A stretch of DNA of 64,000 nucleotides from Acuticoccus sp963704595 (GTDB lineage Bacteria > Pseudomonadota > Alphaproteobacteria > Rhizobiales > Amorphaceae). Below are positions 1 to 8,977 of this stretch, in pieces (position 1 is the stretch's first letter; the number at the start of each line of letters is the position of its first letter). Both the position numbers and the translations under genes were made by a program. Location of the stretch: assembly GCA_963704595.1 (NCBI GenBank), contig OY969922.1, positions 3,472,001 through 3,536,000 on the forward strand, read 5' to 3'. A model generated the notes under the pieces. The model was not told the origin of the DNA. It did no database searches and saw nothing but the letters and a program-made list of their open reading frames with translations.

Positions 1-277
1 GGCGATGAAGCCGAAGGTGATGCTGTTCGACGAGCCGACCTCAGCGCTCGACCCCGAGATGATCTCCGAGGTGCTCGACGTGATGATCGACCTCTCCACC
101 GAGGGGATGACGATGATCGTCGTCACCCACGAGATGGGGTTCGCCCGCGCCGCCGCCGACCGCACGCTCCTGATGCACGACGGCCGGATCGTGGAGGACG
201 CGCCGCCGGAGGAATTCTTCACCAACCCGAAGAGCGAGCACACCAAGCTCTTCCTCTCCAAGATCCTGCAGCATTGA
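1..277 (+). CDS. Amino-acid ABC transporter ATPase, C-terminal part (cut by window start)
   Basis: Only the last ~90 residues of this ABC ATPase are in the window. They carry the Walker B/D-loop stretch LFDEPTSALDPEM, the switch histidine in VVTHEMGFAR and the short tail ending in FLSKIL, which is typical of the polar amino-acid (GlnQ/HisP/AapP) class. The same residues recur almost unchanged in the aapP gene at 33804-34601, so an amino-acid or related substrate is likely; the exact ligand cannot be read. The next gene begins two bases after the stop, so the importer and the catabolic genes behind it probably form one transcript. Family: confident; substrate: inference. Confidence 0.85.
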   Translation, partial: AMKPKVMLFDEPTSALDPEMISEVLDVMIDLSTEGMTMIVVTHEMGFARAAADRTLLMHDGRIVEDAPPEEFFTNPKSEHTKLFLSKILQH

Positions 278-279
278 CC

Positions 280-1305
280 ATGGGCGTGGTACGCACCGTC
301 AGGGGCGACGTAGCGGCGGAGGCCATCGGCCCCGTCATGTTCCACGAGCACGTCCTGTTCGACATCGTGCCGCCCGGCGCCACCGGCGACCGCGACGCCG
401 AGATCACGCCGCAGAACCGCTGGCAGATCAACTACCGCTCCAACGAGACCCCGGCCAACGCGCACCAGCAGGACGTCGCCGTCGCCGCCGCCGAGCTCGG
501 CGCGTTCGCGGTGGACGGCGGCTCGCTGATCGTCGACCAGTCCATCGCCGGGCTTGCCCGCGACCCCGAAGGTCTGCGCGCTGCCAGCGAGGCGTCCGGC
601 GTCCACGTCGTCGCCGCGGCCGGCACCTACACCGCGCCCTATCTTCCGGCCGAGACCCTGGCCGCATCTGCCGAGGCGCTCGCCGACCTCTTTACCGCCG
701 AAGTCACCGCCGGCCTCGACGGTACGGACGTCCGCGCCGGGTTGATCGGCGAGATCGGCTGCTCGTGGCCGATGGAGCCGGTGGAGGCACGCGCGCTCGA
801 AGCCGCCGCCGGTGCGCAGGCCGACGACCGGCGCCGCGATCAGCGTCCACCCCGGCCGCCATGCCGATGCGTGCAGCGAGATCCTCGACATCCTGGAGAG
901 GCGCCGGCGCGGACCTTTCGCGCGTCGTCCTCTGCCACATGGACCGCACCTATCCGGACGGCACGGGCATCCGCGCCGCTGCTGGAGCGCGGCGCGGTGG
1001 TGGAGTGGGACTTCTTCGGCATCGAGCAGTCGCACTACTGGATGGGGCCGGTGGAACTCCCGACCGACCTTGGCCGCCTCCGCCTCATCGACGCGCTGGC
1101 GGCGGATGGTTTCGGCGAACAGATCACCATCAGCCACGACATCTGCACGAAGACCCGCCTCACAAGGTGGGGCGGCCACGGCTACGGCCACATCCTGCGC
1201 AACGTGCGCCCGCTGATGGCGCGCCTCGGCTTCTCCCCCTCCCTCGTTGCCGCGCTCTGCCGCGACACGCCCCTCAGGCTTTTGACACTCAAGGAGGCCG
1301 TCTGA
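280..1305 (+). CDS. Phosphotriesterase-family metal-dependent hydrolase (frame broken by three insertions)
   Basis: Member of the amidohydrolase superfamily, phosphotriesterase-related branch (lactonases, esterases, PTE-like). The ligand set of the family is visible in order: HEH near residue 22, a glutamate in GLIGEIG where many PTEs have a carboxylated lysine, histidine in SVHPGRHAD, histidine in LCHMDRT, and aspartate in SHDICTKTRL. The frame shifts near 820, 900 and 970, each by one extra base; removing them gives about 340 residues, the normal family length. I prefer the ATG at 280 over the TTG at 274. It overlaps the next gene by one base. The physiological substrate is unknown; the setting suggests a lactone or ester intermediate. 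Confidence 0.75.
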   Translation: MGVVRTVRGDVAAEAIGPVMFHEHVLFDIVPPGATGDRDAEITPQNRWQINYRSNETPANAHQQDVAVAAAELGAFAVDGGSLIVDQSIAGLARDPEGLRAASEASGVHVVAAAGTYTAPYLPAETLAASAEALADLFTAEVTAGLDGTDVRAGLIGEIGCSWPMEPVEARALEAAAGAQADDRRRDQRPPRPPCRCVQRDPRHPGEAPARTFRASSSATWTAPIRTARASAPLLERGAVVEWDFFGIEQSHYWMGPVELPTDLGRLRLIDALAADGFGEQITISHDICTKTRLTRWGGHGYGHILRNVRPLMARLGFSPSLVAALCRDTPLRLLTLKEAV

Positions 1306-2198
1306 TGGCCCGGTTTCGCGGCACCTATACCGTGATGATCACTGCGTTCGACGAGGCCGGTGCGCTGGACCTGCCCGCCCTCGCCCGCTTCACCAACTGG
1401 CAGATCGAGGAAGGCATCCACGGCCTCATTCCGCTGGGCTCCACCGGCGAGTTCCTGTCGCTGACCGCGGCCGAGCGCGAGGCGGTGGCGAAGTGCGTGG
1501 TCGACACCGCGGCGGGCCGCGTGCCGGTGCTGATCGGCGCCGGCGCCGAGCGCACCGAGGACGTGATGGACAATGCCAGGATGGCGCGCGACCTCGGGGC
1601 CGACGGCATCATGGTGATCCCGCCGTTCTACTCGACCCCCACCGAGGCCGAGCTCTACCGCCACTACGAGCGGATCGCGGGCGCCACCGACCTGCCGGTG
1701 ATGATCTACAACAACCCCGCCACCGCCAACGTCGACCTCACGCCGCCCATCGTGGCGAAGCTCAGCGAGATCGAGCACATCGACTACATCAAGGAATCGA
1801 CGATGGACGTGACGCGCGTGCGCGACATCATCGACATGTGCGGCGACCGGATGACCGTGTTCGGCGGCATCATGGGCTACGAATCCTTCTGCAATGGCGC
1901 GGAAGGTTGGGTCGCGGTCGGCTCGAACCTTCTGCCGCGCGCCTGCGCCGACCTCTTCACGCTGACGGCGGACAAGGGCGACCACGTTGCCGCCCGCAAG
2001 CTCTACGCGGAGATCCTGCCTGTGATCCGGCTCGTCGGCGGGCACCGCTATGTGGCGGCGACCAAGGCGGCGCTGGCGCTGATGGGCCTTGGCGTCGGCG
2101 AGCCGCGCCCGCCGCGCCTGCCAATGCCGTCCGCCGAAATGGAGATGGTGCATTCGGCGATGCGGGCGACCGGCCTCCTTCCCCAGCGCGCCGCCTGA
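1305..2198 (+). CDS. DapA-family (dihydrodipicolinate synthase/N-acetylneuraminate lyase) Schiff-base enzyme
   Basis: A 297-residue class-I aldolase-fold protein. The carboxylate-binding motif GSTGE (45-49), the active-site tyrosine in IYNNP (Y135) and the Schiff-base lysine in YIKES (K163) are all canonical, so it should form an imine with a 2-oxo acid. Members of this family do far more than lysine synthesis: aldol cleavage, and deamination of cyclic imino acids (the hydroxyproline pathway enzyme LhpC). Its place between a hydrolase and a large imino-acid/opine-type oxidase argues for catabolism, not dapA. A clear AAGGAGG ribosome site (1291-1297) precedes the ATG, which overlaps the upstream stop by one base. 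Confidence 0.85.
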   Translation: MARFRGTYTVMITAFDEAGALDLPALARFTNWQIEEGIHGLIPLGSTGEFLSLTAAEREAVAKCVVDTAAGRVPVLIGAGAERTEDVMDNARMARDLGADGIMVIPPFYSTPTEAELYRHYERIAGATDLPVMIYNNPATANVDLTPPIVAKLSEIEHIDYIKESTMDVTRVRDIIDMCGDRMTVFGGIMGYESFCNGAEGWVAVGSNLLPRACADLFTLTADKGDHVAARKLYAEILPVIRLVGGHRYVAATKAALALMGLGVGEPRPPRLPMPSAEMEMVHSAMRATGLLPQRAA

Positions 2199-2199
2199 G

Positions 2200-5042
2200 T
2201 TGAGCGAACCCTTCACCTTCACCTTCGCGGGCGAGCCTGTTGCGGCACGTCCCGGCGACAGCATCGCCGCCGCGCTGGAGGCCGCCGGCGTGCGCGCGCT
2301 CGGCACCAGCCGCGGCGGTCGCACCCGCACCCACTTCTGCGGCATGGGCGCCTGCCAGGACTGCGTGGTCGCGGTCGACGGCGCGCTCTCACGCCGCGCC
2401 TGCCTCACCGAGGCGCGCCCCGGCATGGCGGTCGAGCCCCAGCACGACGGGGTGACGATGCCCGCCCCCGCGCCGGTGGAGACCGCCCCGGCCGCGGAGT
2501 TCGCCGCCGACCTCCTCGTGATCGGCGCAGGCCCGGCAGGCCTCTCCGCCGCCATTGCCGCCGCGGATGCCGGGCTGTCGGTCAGCGTGCTCGACGAGCG
2601 CGGCGAACCCGGCGGCCAGTATTTCAAGCCGCGCAGCGAGGGCCACCGCGGCGGCCGAGCGGCGGACGACCAGCACAAACGCGGCGACGCGCTGCGGGCC
2701 CGGTTCGCGGCCTGCGGCGCCACGCTGCGGCAGGGCGAAACCGTGTGGTTCGCGCGGGGGCTGCCTGAAGGCGGCTTTGCGGTCCGTACGGTCGCCGGCG
2801 TGCGGCAGAGCGTGTTTTCCGCCCGCGCGGTGGTGGTCGCGGCGGGCGCGATGGAGCGACCCGCCATCGTTCCCGGCTGGACGCTCCCCGGCGTGATGAC
2901 GATCGGCGCGGCTCAGACCCTCGCCCGCCGCTACGGCGTCGCGCCGAAGGGCCGCGTGCTGGTGGCTGGCAACGGGCCGCTCGGCCTCCAGCTTGCCGCC
3001 GAACTCTGTCGACCTCGGCGCGGAGGTGGTCGCCGTCGCCGAGCGCGCGCCCTTCCGCGCGCTCGGCCTCGCCCGCCTCGCGCTAGCCGACGCCGGGCTC
3101 GCCCGCGACGGAGCGCGCTATCTCCTCAAGCTCCGCCGCGCCGGCGTGCCGCTCCTGTCAGGCTGGTCCGTCGACCGCGCTGGATGGCGATGCCGACGTC
3201 ACCGCCGCGCAGCTCACCGACGGGCGGAAGCGCCGGACGCTCGCGGTCGACACGGTCGCGATGGGCGACGGCTTCCAGCCGCAGATGGAGCTTGCCCGCC
3301 TCCTCGGCGTCCCGCTGCGCGACGGCGCGCACGGTCCCCTCCCTGCGCGCGGCGACGACGGCATGACCGACGTGCCGGGCGTCTGGCTGGTCGGCGATGC
3401 GGCCGGGCTCGGCGGCGCGCAGGCGGCGCTCGCCGAAGGAACGCTCGCAGGGGCCGCCGCGGCGCGCTTCCTCGGCCGCGAGGCGGCGGATGGTGCCGCC
3501 CGTCCCGCCCTCGAGAAGGCGCGTCGCTTCCAGGCCGCGCTCTGGAACGCCTACGCCGCGCCGGTCCTTCCGCCGCCCTCCGGCGACACGCTGGTTTGCC
3601 GCTGCGAGCATGTGACCGCAGGCGCGATCGAGGCCGCGATCGACGCAGGCGCGCGCGACCCCGGCGCCGTGAAGCGCGCGACCCGCTGCGCCATGGGGCG
3701 CTGCCAGGGCCGCATCTGCACCGGCGCGCTCCTCAAGATTCTCGCTTCGAAGGGGGCCGCTGCACCGCCGCAGGCGCTGTTCGCGCCGCAGGTGCCCGCG
3801 CGCCCCATCCCCGCCGCCGCGCTGGTGGTGGAAAAGCCGGAGTGGGCCGGCCACCGCGAGAGCAGCCCCGCCGCCCGCCCCGCCGTGGAGCCAGACGCTC
3901 CGCTGCGCACGAGCACGGCGGATCTCGTCGTCATCGGTGCCGGCGTTACCGGCATTTCGGCGGCGCTGTTCGCGGCGCGGGCCGGCGCGAAGGTGGTGGT
4001 GCTCGACCGGGGGCGGATCAACGGCGAGGCATCCGGCGGCAACGCGGGCAGCCTCCACCTCCAGCTCCTGTCGTGGGACTTTGGCGCGAAGGCGCTCGCG
4101 GGCGGCTCGCCCGCGCTCCTCACGCTGCCGATGCAGAAGGAATCCATCGCGCTGTGGCGGACGCTGGAGGAGGAACTCGGCGCGGACTTCGAGATGCGCG
4201 TCACCGGCGGGCTGATGGTCGCCGAGGACGAGGCGCAGATGACGTTCCTGCGCGACAAGGCCGCCGCCGAAGGGCGGCACGGCATCCACACCGAGGTGGT
4301 CGGGCGGGACGAGATCCGAAAGCTGGTGCCCGCCATCTCCGAGCGCATGGTTGCGGGCGCCTGGTGCCCCGGCGAGGGCAAGATCAACCCGCTTGCCGCA
4401 ACCGCCGCACTCGCCGCCGCTGCGAAGGCCGAGGGCGTCACCATCGAGGAGCTGACCGCCGTCACAGCGCTCACGCCGGACGGCGAGCGCTACCGCATTC
4501 ATACGCCGCGCGGAGAAATCAGCGCCGGGCGGGTGCTGATCGCGGCGGGTGGCTGGGCCAGCCACATCACGCGGCTCCTCGGAATCGAAGTGCCGGTGAA
4601 GGGCGCGCCGCTGCAGATGGTGGTGACGGAGACCGCGCCGCCGCTGGTGCCGTGCCTGCTGGCGCACGCCGACCGGCACCTCACCATGAAGCAGAGCGAT
4701 GCAGGCACCCTCCTCATCGGCGGCGCGTGGACGGCGCGGACCGGCCCCGCCGGTCAGCCGCAGGTGCTGCCGGAGAGCCTCGAGGGCAACCTCTGGGTCG
4801 CGGCCCGCACCATCCCGGCCGTCGCGGGCCTCAACGTGGTGCGGAGCTGGGCGGCGATGAACATCGACATCGACACCGCCCCGCTCCTCAGCCCCCTTCC
4901 CGGCCACCCGCGCGTCGTGGTGGCCGCCACCGCCAACGGTTACACGCTGGGGCCGTTCATGGGGCGCGAGGCGGCCTCCGCCGTCCTCACCGGACGCATG
5001 CGCCAGGACCTTGGGGGCCTGACGCTCGACCGCTTCGGCTAG
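2200..5042 (+). CDS. Fused 2Fe-2S / FAD oxidoreductase / DAO-type oxidase (HcnABC- or LhpFEB-like in one chain)
   Basis: Three proteins that are normally separate subunits (HcnA-B-C, opine oxidase, D-hydroxyproline dehydrogenase) appear in one reading frame. First comes a ferredoxin-like domain with four cysteines (about 47, 52, 55, 68). Next is an FAD/NAD oxidoreductase starting DLLVIGAGPAGLSAA, with a BFD-type cluster (LVCRCEHVT...CAMGRCQGRIC). Last is a DAO-type FAD domain starting LVVIGAGVTGISAA. The stretch 3250-5042 joins parts two and three without a stop or internal Met start at the linker. Two single-base insertions (near 2999 and 3176) break the frame; corrected length is about 946 residues. 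Start is TTG right after the previous stop. It probably oxidises an amino or imino acid with electrons passing to the Fe-S centres. Confidence 0.75.
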
Positions 5043-6182
5043 CTAGGCGAAGACCTCCTCGCCCTTGCCCACGGGCACCGCCTCGGGGCGCTCGCAGGAG
5101 GTGGTCATCTCGATGCGGCGGTCCTCGGTTGCGGCCCGCTCCAGCCCCTCCATCACCTCCAGAACGTGGAGGCAGAGGCTACCGCTGGCGCGGTGCGGGC
5201 GGCCCGACGCGATGGCGCACGCCATGTCGAACACGCCGACCATCCGGTAGTCCGCCATCTGGCGGCCGTCGCGCAGCTCGCGGTTGGGGTCGCCGAAGGG
5301 GAGCGCGTCGTCCGTCATGTCGGCGAACGCAGCCCCGCGCTCGGACACCATGACCGGACCGCCGAAGAAGTTGGGGTCCGGGTTCTGGATGGTGCCCTCG
5401 GTGCCGTAGAGTTCGATCGGCGGGCGGCCGTGCTTCCACACGTCCCACGACGCGGTGATCGCCACGCTCGCCCCGTTCGCGAACGCCATGATCCCGTTGA
5501 CGGTGGTGAACACCTCCACCGGGATGTCCTTGCCCTGGTTCGGGCCGGAGCCAACCATCCTCACCGCCCGCGGCCGCGTCGCGTGCGCGATGACGCTGGT
5601 GACGGAGCCGAGGCAGTTGACGAGCTGCGTGATGGGGTAGCAGCCGATGTCGAGCACCGGCCCGCCGCCGCGCTGGTAGAAAAAGAACGGGTTGGGGTGC
5701 CACAGCTCGGCACCCGGCGTCGCGAAGGTCGCGGCGCCGCCGGTGACGGTGCCGATGCGGCCGGCGTCGATCAGCCGGCGCACGCTCTGGTGCCCGCGGC
5801 CGAGGAAGGTGTCCGGCGCGCCGCCGATGGAGACGCCCGCCGCGTCCGCCAGCGCCTTGGTCTCGTTCGCCTCGGCGAACGTCACCGCGAAGGGCTTCTC
5901 GGTGTAGACGTGCTTGCCCGCCGCGATGATCGCGGCGTTGACCTCGGCGTGCGCCGCCGGGATCGTGAGGTTGATGACGATGGCGATCTCGGGGTCGGCG
6001 AGGAGCTCGTCCACCGTGCGCGCGGCGACGCCGTAGGCTGCGGCCTTGGCTTTCGCCGTCTCCATGTTGACGTCCGCGACAGCGACCACGCGCACGAGAT
6101 CGGATCGGGCGGCGCCGGTGAGGTAGGCGTCGGAGATGTTGCCGCAGCCGATGACGCCGAGCTTGACGGGTTCCATCGCCAT
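5043..6182 (-). CDS. Gfo/Idh/MocA-family NAD(P)-dependent oxidoreductase
   Basis: A 379-residue sugar/inositol dehydrogenase-like protein. It opens with the dinucleotide-binding motif VIGCGNIS, has the family's TEKPFAVTFAEA motif carrying the catalytic lysine (EKP), and then the C-terminal alpha/beta substrate domain with LDIGCYPITQLV. Such enzymes oxidise hydroxyls of sugars, inositols or sugar acids. The ATG chosen (MAMEPVKL) overlaps the stop of the upstream isomerase by one base; a second in-frame ATG lies two codons later. It is the last gene of a cluster with a carbohydrate ABC importer, so it probably acts on the imported sugar. Exact substrate not visible. Confidence 0.85.
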   Translation of the reverse strand: MAMEPVKLGVIGCGNISDAYLTGAARSDLVRVVAVADVNMETAKAKAAAYGVAARTVDELLADPEIAIVINLTIPAAHAEVNAAIIAAGKHVYTEKPFAVTFAEANETKALADAAGVSIGGAPDTFLGRGHQSVRRLIDAGRIGTVTGGAATFATPGAELWHPNPFFFYQRGGGPVLDIGCYPITQLVNCLGSVTSVIAHATRPRAVRMVGSGPNQGKDIPVEVFTTVNGIMAFANGASVAITASWDVWKHGRPPIELYGTEGTIQNPDPNFFGGPVMVSERGAAFADMTDDALPFGDPNRELRDGRQMADYRMVGVFDMACAIASGRPHRASGSLCLHVLEVMEGLERAATEDRRIEMTTSCERPEAVPVGKGEEVFA

Positions 6183-6952
6183 CAGCCGAAGTTCTCCAGC
6201 ACGTACTCGCGGCCGGTGCGGGCGAAGCGCGTGGCGTCCGACGGCTTGTCGTGCTCCAGCACCACCCACTTCACGCCGTGCGACTGCGCCTCGTCCCAAA
6301 GCATCGGCCAGTCGAGCACGCCCTCGCCGATGTCGGCCCAGCCGTCCTCGTCGATATTCTCGCCGACGCGAGCGATGTCCTTCACGTGGATCGCCGTGAC
6401 CCGCGCCCGCTCCGCCGCCATGATGGCCGCAGGATCGGCGCCGCCCCGCACCAGCCAGGCGAGGTCCGCCTCGAACGTCAGCGGCGAGCCCGCAGCACCG
6501 GCGAAGAGTTCGGCGAGCGGGGTCGAGCCGGTCTCGTAGGGGGAAAGCTCCCAGTCGTGGTTGTGGTAGCCGAGCGCGATGCCGTGGTCGGCCATCCGCT
6601 CCGCCGCCGAGCCGAGTTCGGAGCCCAGAGCGCGCCAGAAGTCGGCCGGGCGGCCCGCGCGGTCCTCCGGCGGGACGGCGGGCATGTAGAGTTCCTCGAT
6701 GCCGATCATCTTCGCCTGCCCCGCCACCCAGTCGAATTTTTCGCGGAGGTCGACGAGGTTCACGTGGCCGGTGGGCGCGGTCATGCCGTGGCTGTCGAGC
6801 GCGGCGCGGACCGCGGCGGCATCGGCGAGGTGACGGCCGACGGTCTCGACGCGTTTGAAGCCGAGGCCGGCGAGCGCTTCGAGCTGCGCAGCGAGGTCGC
6901 CGTAGTCGCGCATCGAATAGAGTTGGATGGAAAGTTCGTCAGCTATCGTCAC
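6182..6952 (-). CDS. Sugar phosphate isomerase/epimerase-like TIM-barrel protein
   Basis: This 256-residue protein belongs to the xylose-isomerase-like / AP-endonuclease-2 fold group (IolE, IolI, YcjR-type). Landmarks: QLYSMRDYG near the start, LGYHNHDWELSPYE mid-protein, FEADLAWLVRGG, AIHVKDIARVG and WVVLEHDKP, whose acidic and histidine residues bind the divalent metal in this family. It probably isomerises, epimerises or dehydrates a sugar or inositol derivative together with the overlapping dehydrogenase downstream. It lies 31 bases after the ATPase gene of the importer and looks co-transcribed. Confidence 0.85.
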   Translation of the reverse strand: MTIADELSIQLYSMRDYGDLAAQLEALAGLGFKRVETVGRHLADAAAVRAALDSHGMTAPTGHVNLVDLREKFDWVAGQAKMIGIEELYMPAVPPEDRAGRPADFWRALGSELGSAAERMADHGIALGYHNHDWELSPYETGSTPLAELFAGAAGSPLTFEADLAWLVRGGADPAAIMAAERARVTAIHVKDIARVGENIDEDGWADIGEGVLDWPMLWDEAQSHGVKWVVLEHDKPSDATRFARTGREYVLENFG

Positions 6953-6983
6953 GGGGAACAGACCTTGGGTGATGGCGGCGCGG

Positions 6984-8060
6984 CTAGAGCCGGCGGCCGG
7001 ACGCGGTGTCGAAAGGGTTGAGGCGGTCGAGATCGGGGACGAGGGTGACCGGGGTGCCGACTCTGGGGGCGCTGTCGCCGGGCACGCGCATCTGGAGCGC
7101 GACCTTGCCCTTGCGCACCCAGACCAGCGCGTCGGCGCCCAGCGGCTCCACGATGTCGACCTTGAAGCCGTCCCACCCGGTCTCCCCCAGCGCCAGGTGC
7201 TCGGGGCGGACGCCGAGGGTCACCTTCTGGCCGGGGGTCGGGGCGGTGTCGCAGGTCGCCGGCGGCAGCGCGACGGTGACGGAATCGCTCTCGAACACCG
7301 GGCCGCTGTCGCCGTGGGCAATGGTGCCCTCGATGAAGTTCATCTTCGGGCTGCCGACGAAGCCGGCGACGAAGAGGTTGGCCGGGCGGTGGTAGAGTTC
7401 GGCCGGCGCGCCGAGCTGCTGGATCTCGCGGTCCTTCATCACGGCGATGCGGTCCGCCAGCGTCAGCGCCTCGATCTGGTCGTGGGTGACGTAGATCATG
7501 GTGGTGGAGCCAAGCTCCATGTGGAGGCGCTTGATCTCGAGGCGGAGCTCGTTGCGGAGCTGCGCGTCGAGGTTGGAGAGCGGCTCGTCGAACAGGAAGA
7601 CCTTGGCGTCGCGCACCAGGGCGCGGCCGATGGCGACGCGCTGGCGCTGGCCGCCGGAGAGCTGGTCGGGCCGCCGGTCGAGAAGGTGCGTGATCTGCAG
7701 CATCTCGGCGGCGGTCGCGACGCGCTTCTCGATCTCGGGCTTGGCGGTCTTTGCCATCTTGAGGCCGAACGACATGTTCTGCCGCACGCTCATCCGCGGA
7801 TAGAGCGCGTAGGACTGGAAGACCATCGCAATGGAGCGGTCCTTCGGCTCCTCCCAGGTGACGTTGCGGTCGTCGATGAGGATCTTGCCCTCCTCCACGT
7901 CGAGCAGGCCCGCGATGCAGTTGAGGAGGGTGGACTTGCCGCAGCCGGACGGGCCGAGGAGGACGATGAACTCGCCCGCCTCGATGTCCAGCGACAGCTT
8001 GTCGATGACTTTCAGGGCCCCGAAGGCGACCGAGACGTCCTGTACCGAAACAGCAGCCAT
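6984..8060 (-). CDS. Carbohydrate ABC transporter ATPase (MalK/UgpC type)
   Basis: A 358-residue ATPase. Walker A GPSGCGKST is at 36-44, followed by the signature LSGGQRQRVAIGRAL, Walker B VFLFDEPLSNLD and the switch histidine in YVTHDQIEA. The C-terminal third is a TOBE/MalK regulatory domain (LGVRPEHLAL), which separates it from the short amino-acid ATPases elsewhere in the window. It powers the two permeases encoded immediately upstream on the same strand (two-base gap). MalK-type ATPases can be shared among sugar importers, so its role may not be limited to this cluster. Confidence 0.93.
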   Translation of the reverse strand: MAAVSVQDVSVAFGALKVIDKLSLDIEAGEFIVLLGPSGCGKSTLLNCIAGLLDVEEGKILIDDRNVTWEEPKDRSIAMVFQSYALYPRMSVRQNMSFGLKMAKTAKPEIEKRVATAAEMLQITHLLDRRPDQLSGGQRQRVAIGRALVRDAKVFLFDEPLSNLDAQLRNELRLEIKRLHMELGSTTMIYVTHDQIEALTLADRIAVMKDREIQQLGAPAELYHRPANLFVAGFVGSPKMNFIEGTIAHGDSGPVFESDSVTVALPPATCDTAPTPGQKVTLGVRPEHLALGETGWDGFKVDIVEPLGADALVWVRKGKVALQMRVPGDSAPRVGTPVTLVPDLDRLNPFDTASGRRL

Positions 8061-8062
8061 GG

Positions 8063-8977
8063 TCAGCCCTTCACCGCGCCGGCGGCGATGCCGCGCACGA
8101 ACCAGCGCCCGGAGACGAAGTAGACGGCAAGGGGCACCAGCGCCGTCATGAGTGTGGCGGCCATGTTGAGGTTGTACTCCTTCTCGCCGAAGTTGGAGTT
8201 GACGATGTTGTTGAGCTGGACGGTCATCGGAAGGTTCTCGCGGCCTGCGAAGGTGAGGCCGAACAGGAAGTCGTTCCAGATGCCGGTCACCTGGAGGATG
8301 GCGCCGACGATGATCATCGGCGTCGACATCGGCAGGACGACGTGCAGAAAGATCTGCCAGAAGCCGCCGCCATCGACCCGCGCCGCCTTGAAGAGTTCCA
8401 CCGGCAGCCCTGCGTAATAGTTGCGGAAAAGGAGCGTCATCAGCGGCAGGCCGAAGATGACGTGGACGATGACGACGCAGAGCAGCGAGTTGTAGATGCC
8501 CGTCGCCGCGAACAGGCGCACCAGCGGGTAGAGAAACACCTGGTAGGGGATGAATGCGCCGAGGAGCAGCAGCGCGAAGATGACGTTCGCCCCCTTCACC
8601 CGCCAGAACGACAGCGCGTAGCCGGTAACGGCGCCCAGCGCGAGCGAGGCGATGACGGACGGGATCAGGATCTGCACCGAGTTCATGAAGCCGACCGAGA
8701 TGCCGTCGCATTCGAGCCCGGTGCAGGCGCCCGACCATGCCTTCTGCCAGGCCGCGAAGGTGAGGTCGGCGGGGAAGGCGAAGATGTTGCCGAGGCGGAT
8801 CTCGTCCATCGTCTTGAGGCTGGTGACGAGCATGATCCAGAGCGGGATCAGGAAGAACGCCGCCGAGATGACGAGGAAGGCGTAGATGCCGACCCGGGCG
8901 GCCGTGAGGCGGCGCGGGCGGCGGCCTGCGGGCTCCTCCACGGCGTCTTCGGCGCGGTTGGCGGTGATGGTGGCCAT
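8063..8977 (-). CDS. Carbohydrate ABC transporter permease (MalG type)
   Basis: A 304-residue inner-membrane subunit with about six hydrophobic segments. The first is the long IYAFLVISAAFFLIPLWIML helix after a charged N-terminus. The EAA loop that docks the ATPase is visible as VELFKAARVDGGGFWQIFLHVVLP. The C-terminus resembles MalG-type permeases (GRWFVRGIAAGAVKG). The start overlaps the stop of the partner permease by one base, so translation is coupled. It forms a heterodimer with the product of 8977-9894. Confidence 0.92.
   Translation of the reverse strand: MATITANRAEDAVEEPAGRRPRRLTAARVGIYAFLVISAAFFLIPLWIMLVTSLKTMDEIRLGNIFAFPADLTFAAWQKAWSGACTGLECDGISVGFMNSVQILIPSVIASLALGAVTGYALSFWRVKGANVIFALLLLGAFIPYQVFLYPLVRLFAATGIYNSLLCVVIVHVIFGLPLMTLLFRNYYAGLPVELFKAARVDGGGFWQIFLHVVLPMSTPMIIVGAILQVTGIWNDFLFGLTFAGRENLPMTVQLNNIVNSNFGEKEYNLNMAATLMTALVPLAVYFVSGRWFVRGIAAGAVKG

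Noticed and set aside
1305..2198. Calling the first DapA-family gene dapA
   Set aside because: Active site is canonical, but it sits in a catabolic oxidase cluster; family members have many reactions, so the biosynthetic name is not justified.
1182..2867. Long - strand open frame (561 codons) across the DapA-family gene
   Set aside because: Antisense shadow produced by high GC; its translation is rich in His/Arg/Ala with no family motif, while the + strand encodes a clear enzyme.
3126..4907. 593-codon - strand open frame over the fused oxidase
   Set aside because: Antisense to well-supported FAD domains; low-complexity composition and no ribosome site.
5166..6539. 457-codon + strand open frame opposite the dehydrogenase/isomerase genes
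   Set aside because: Composition is Arg/Asp/His/Val-rich and lacks motifs; the - strand genes are well supported.
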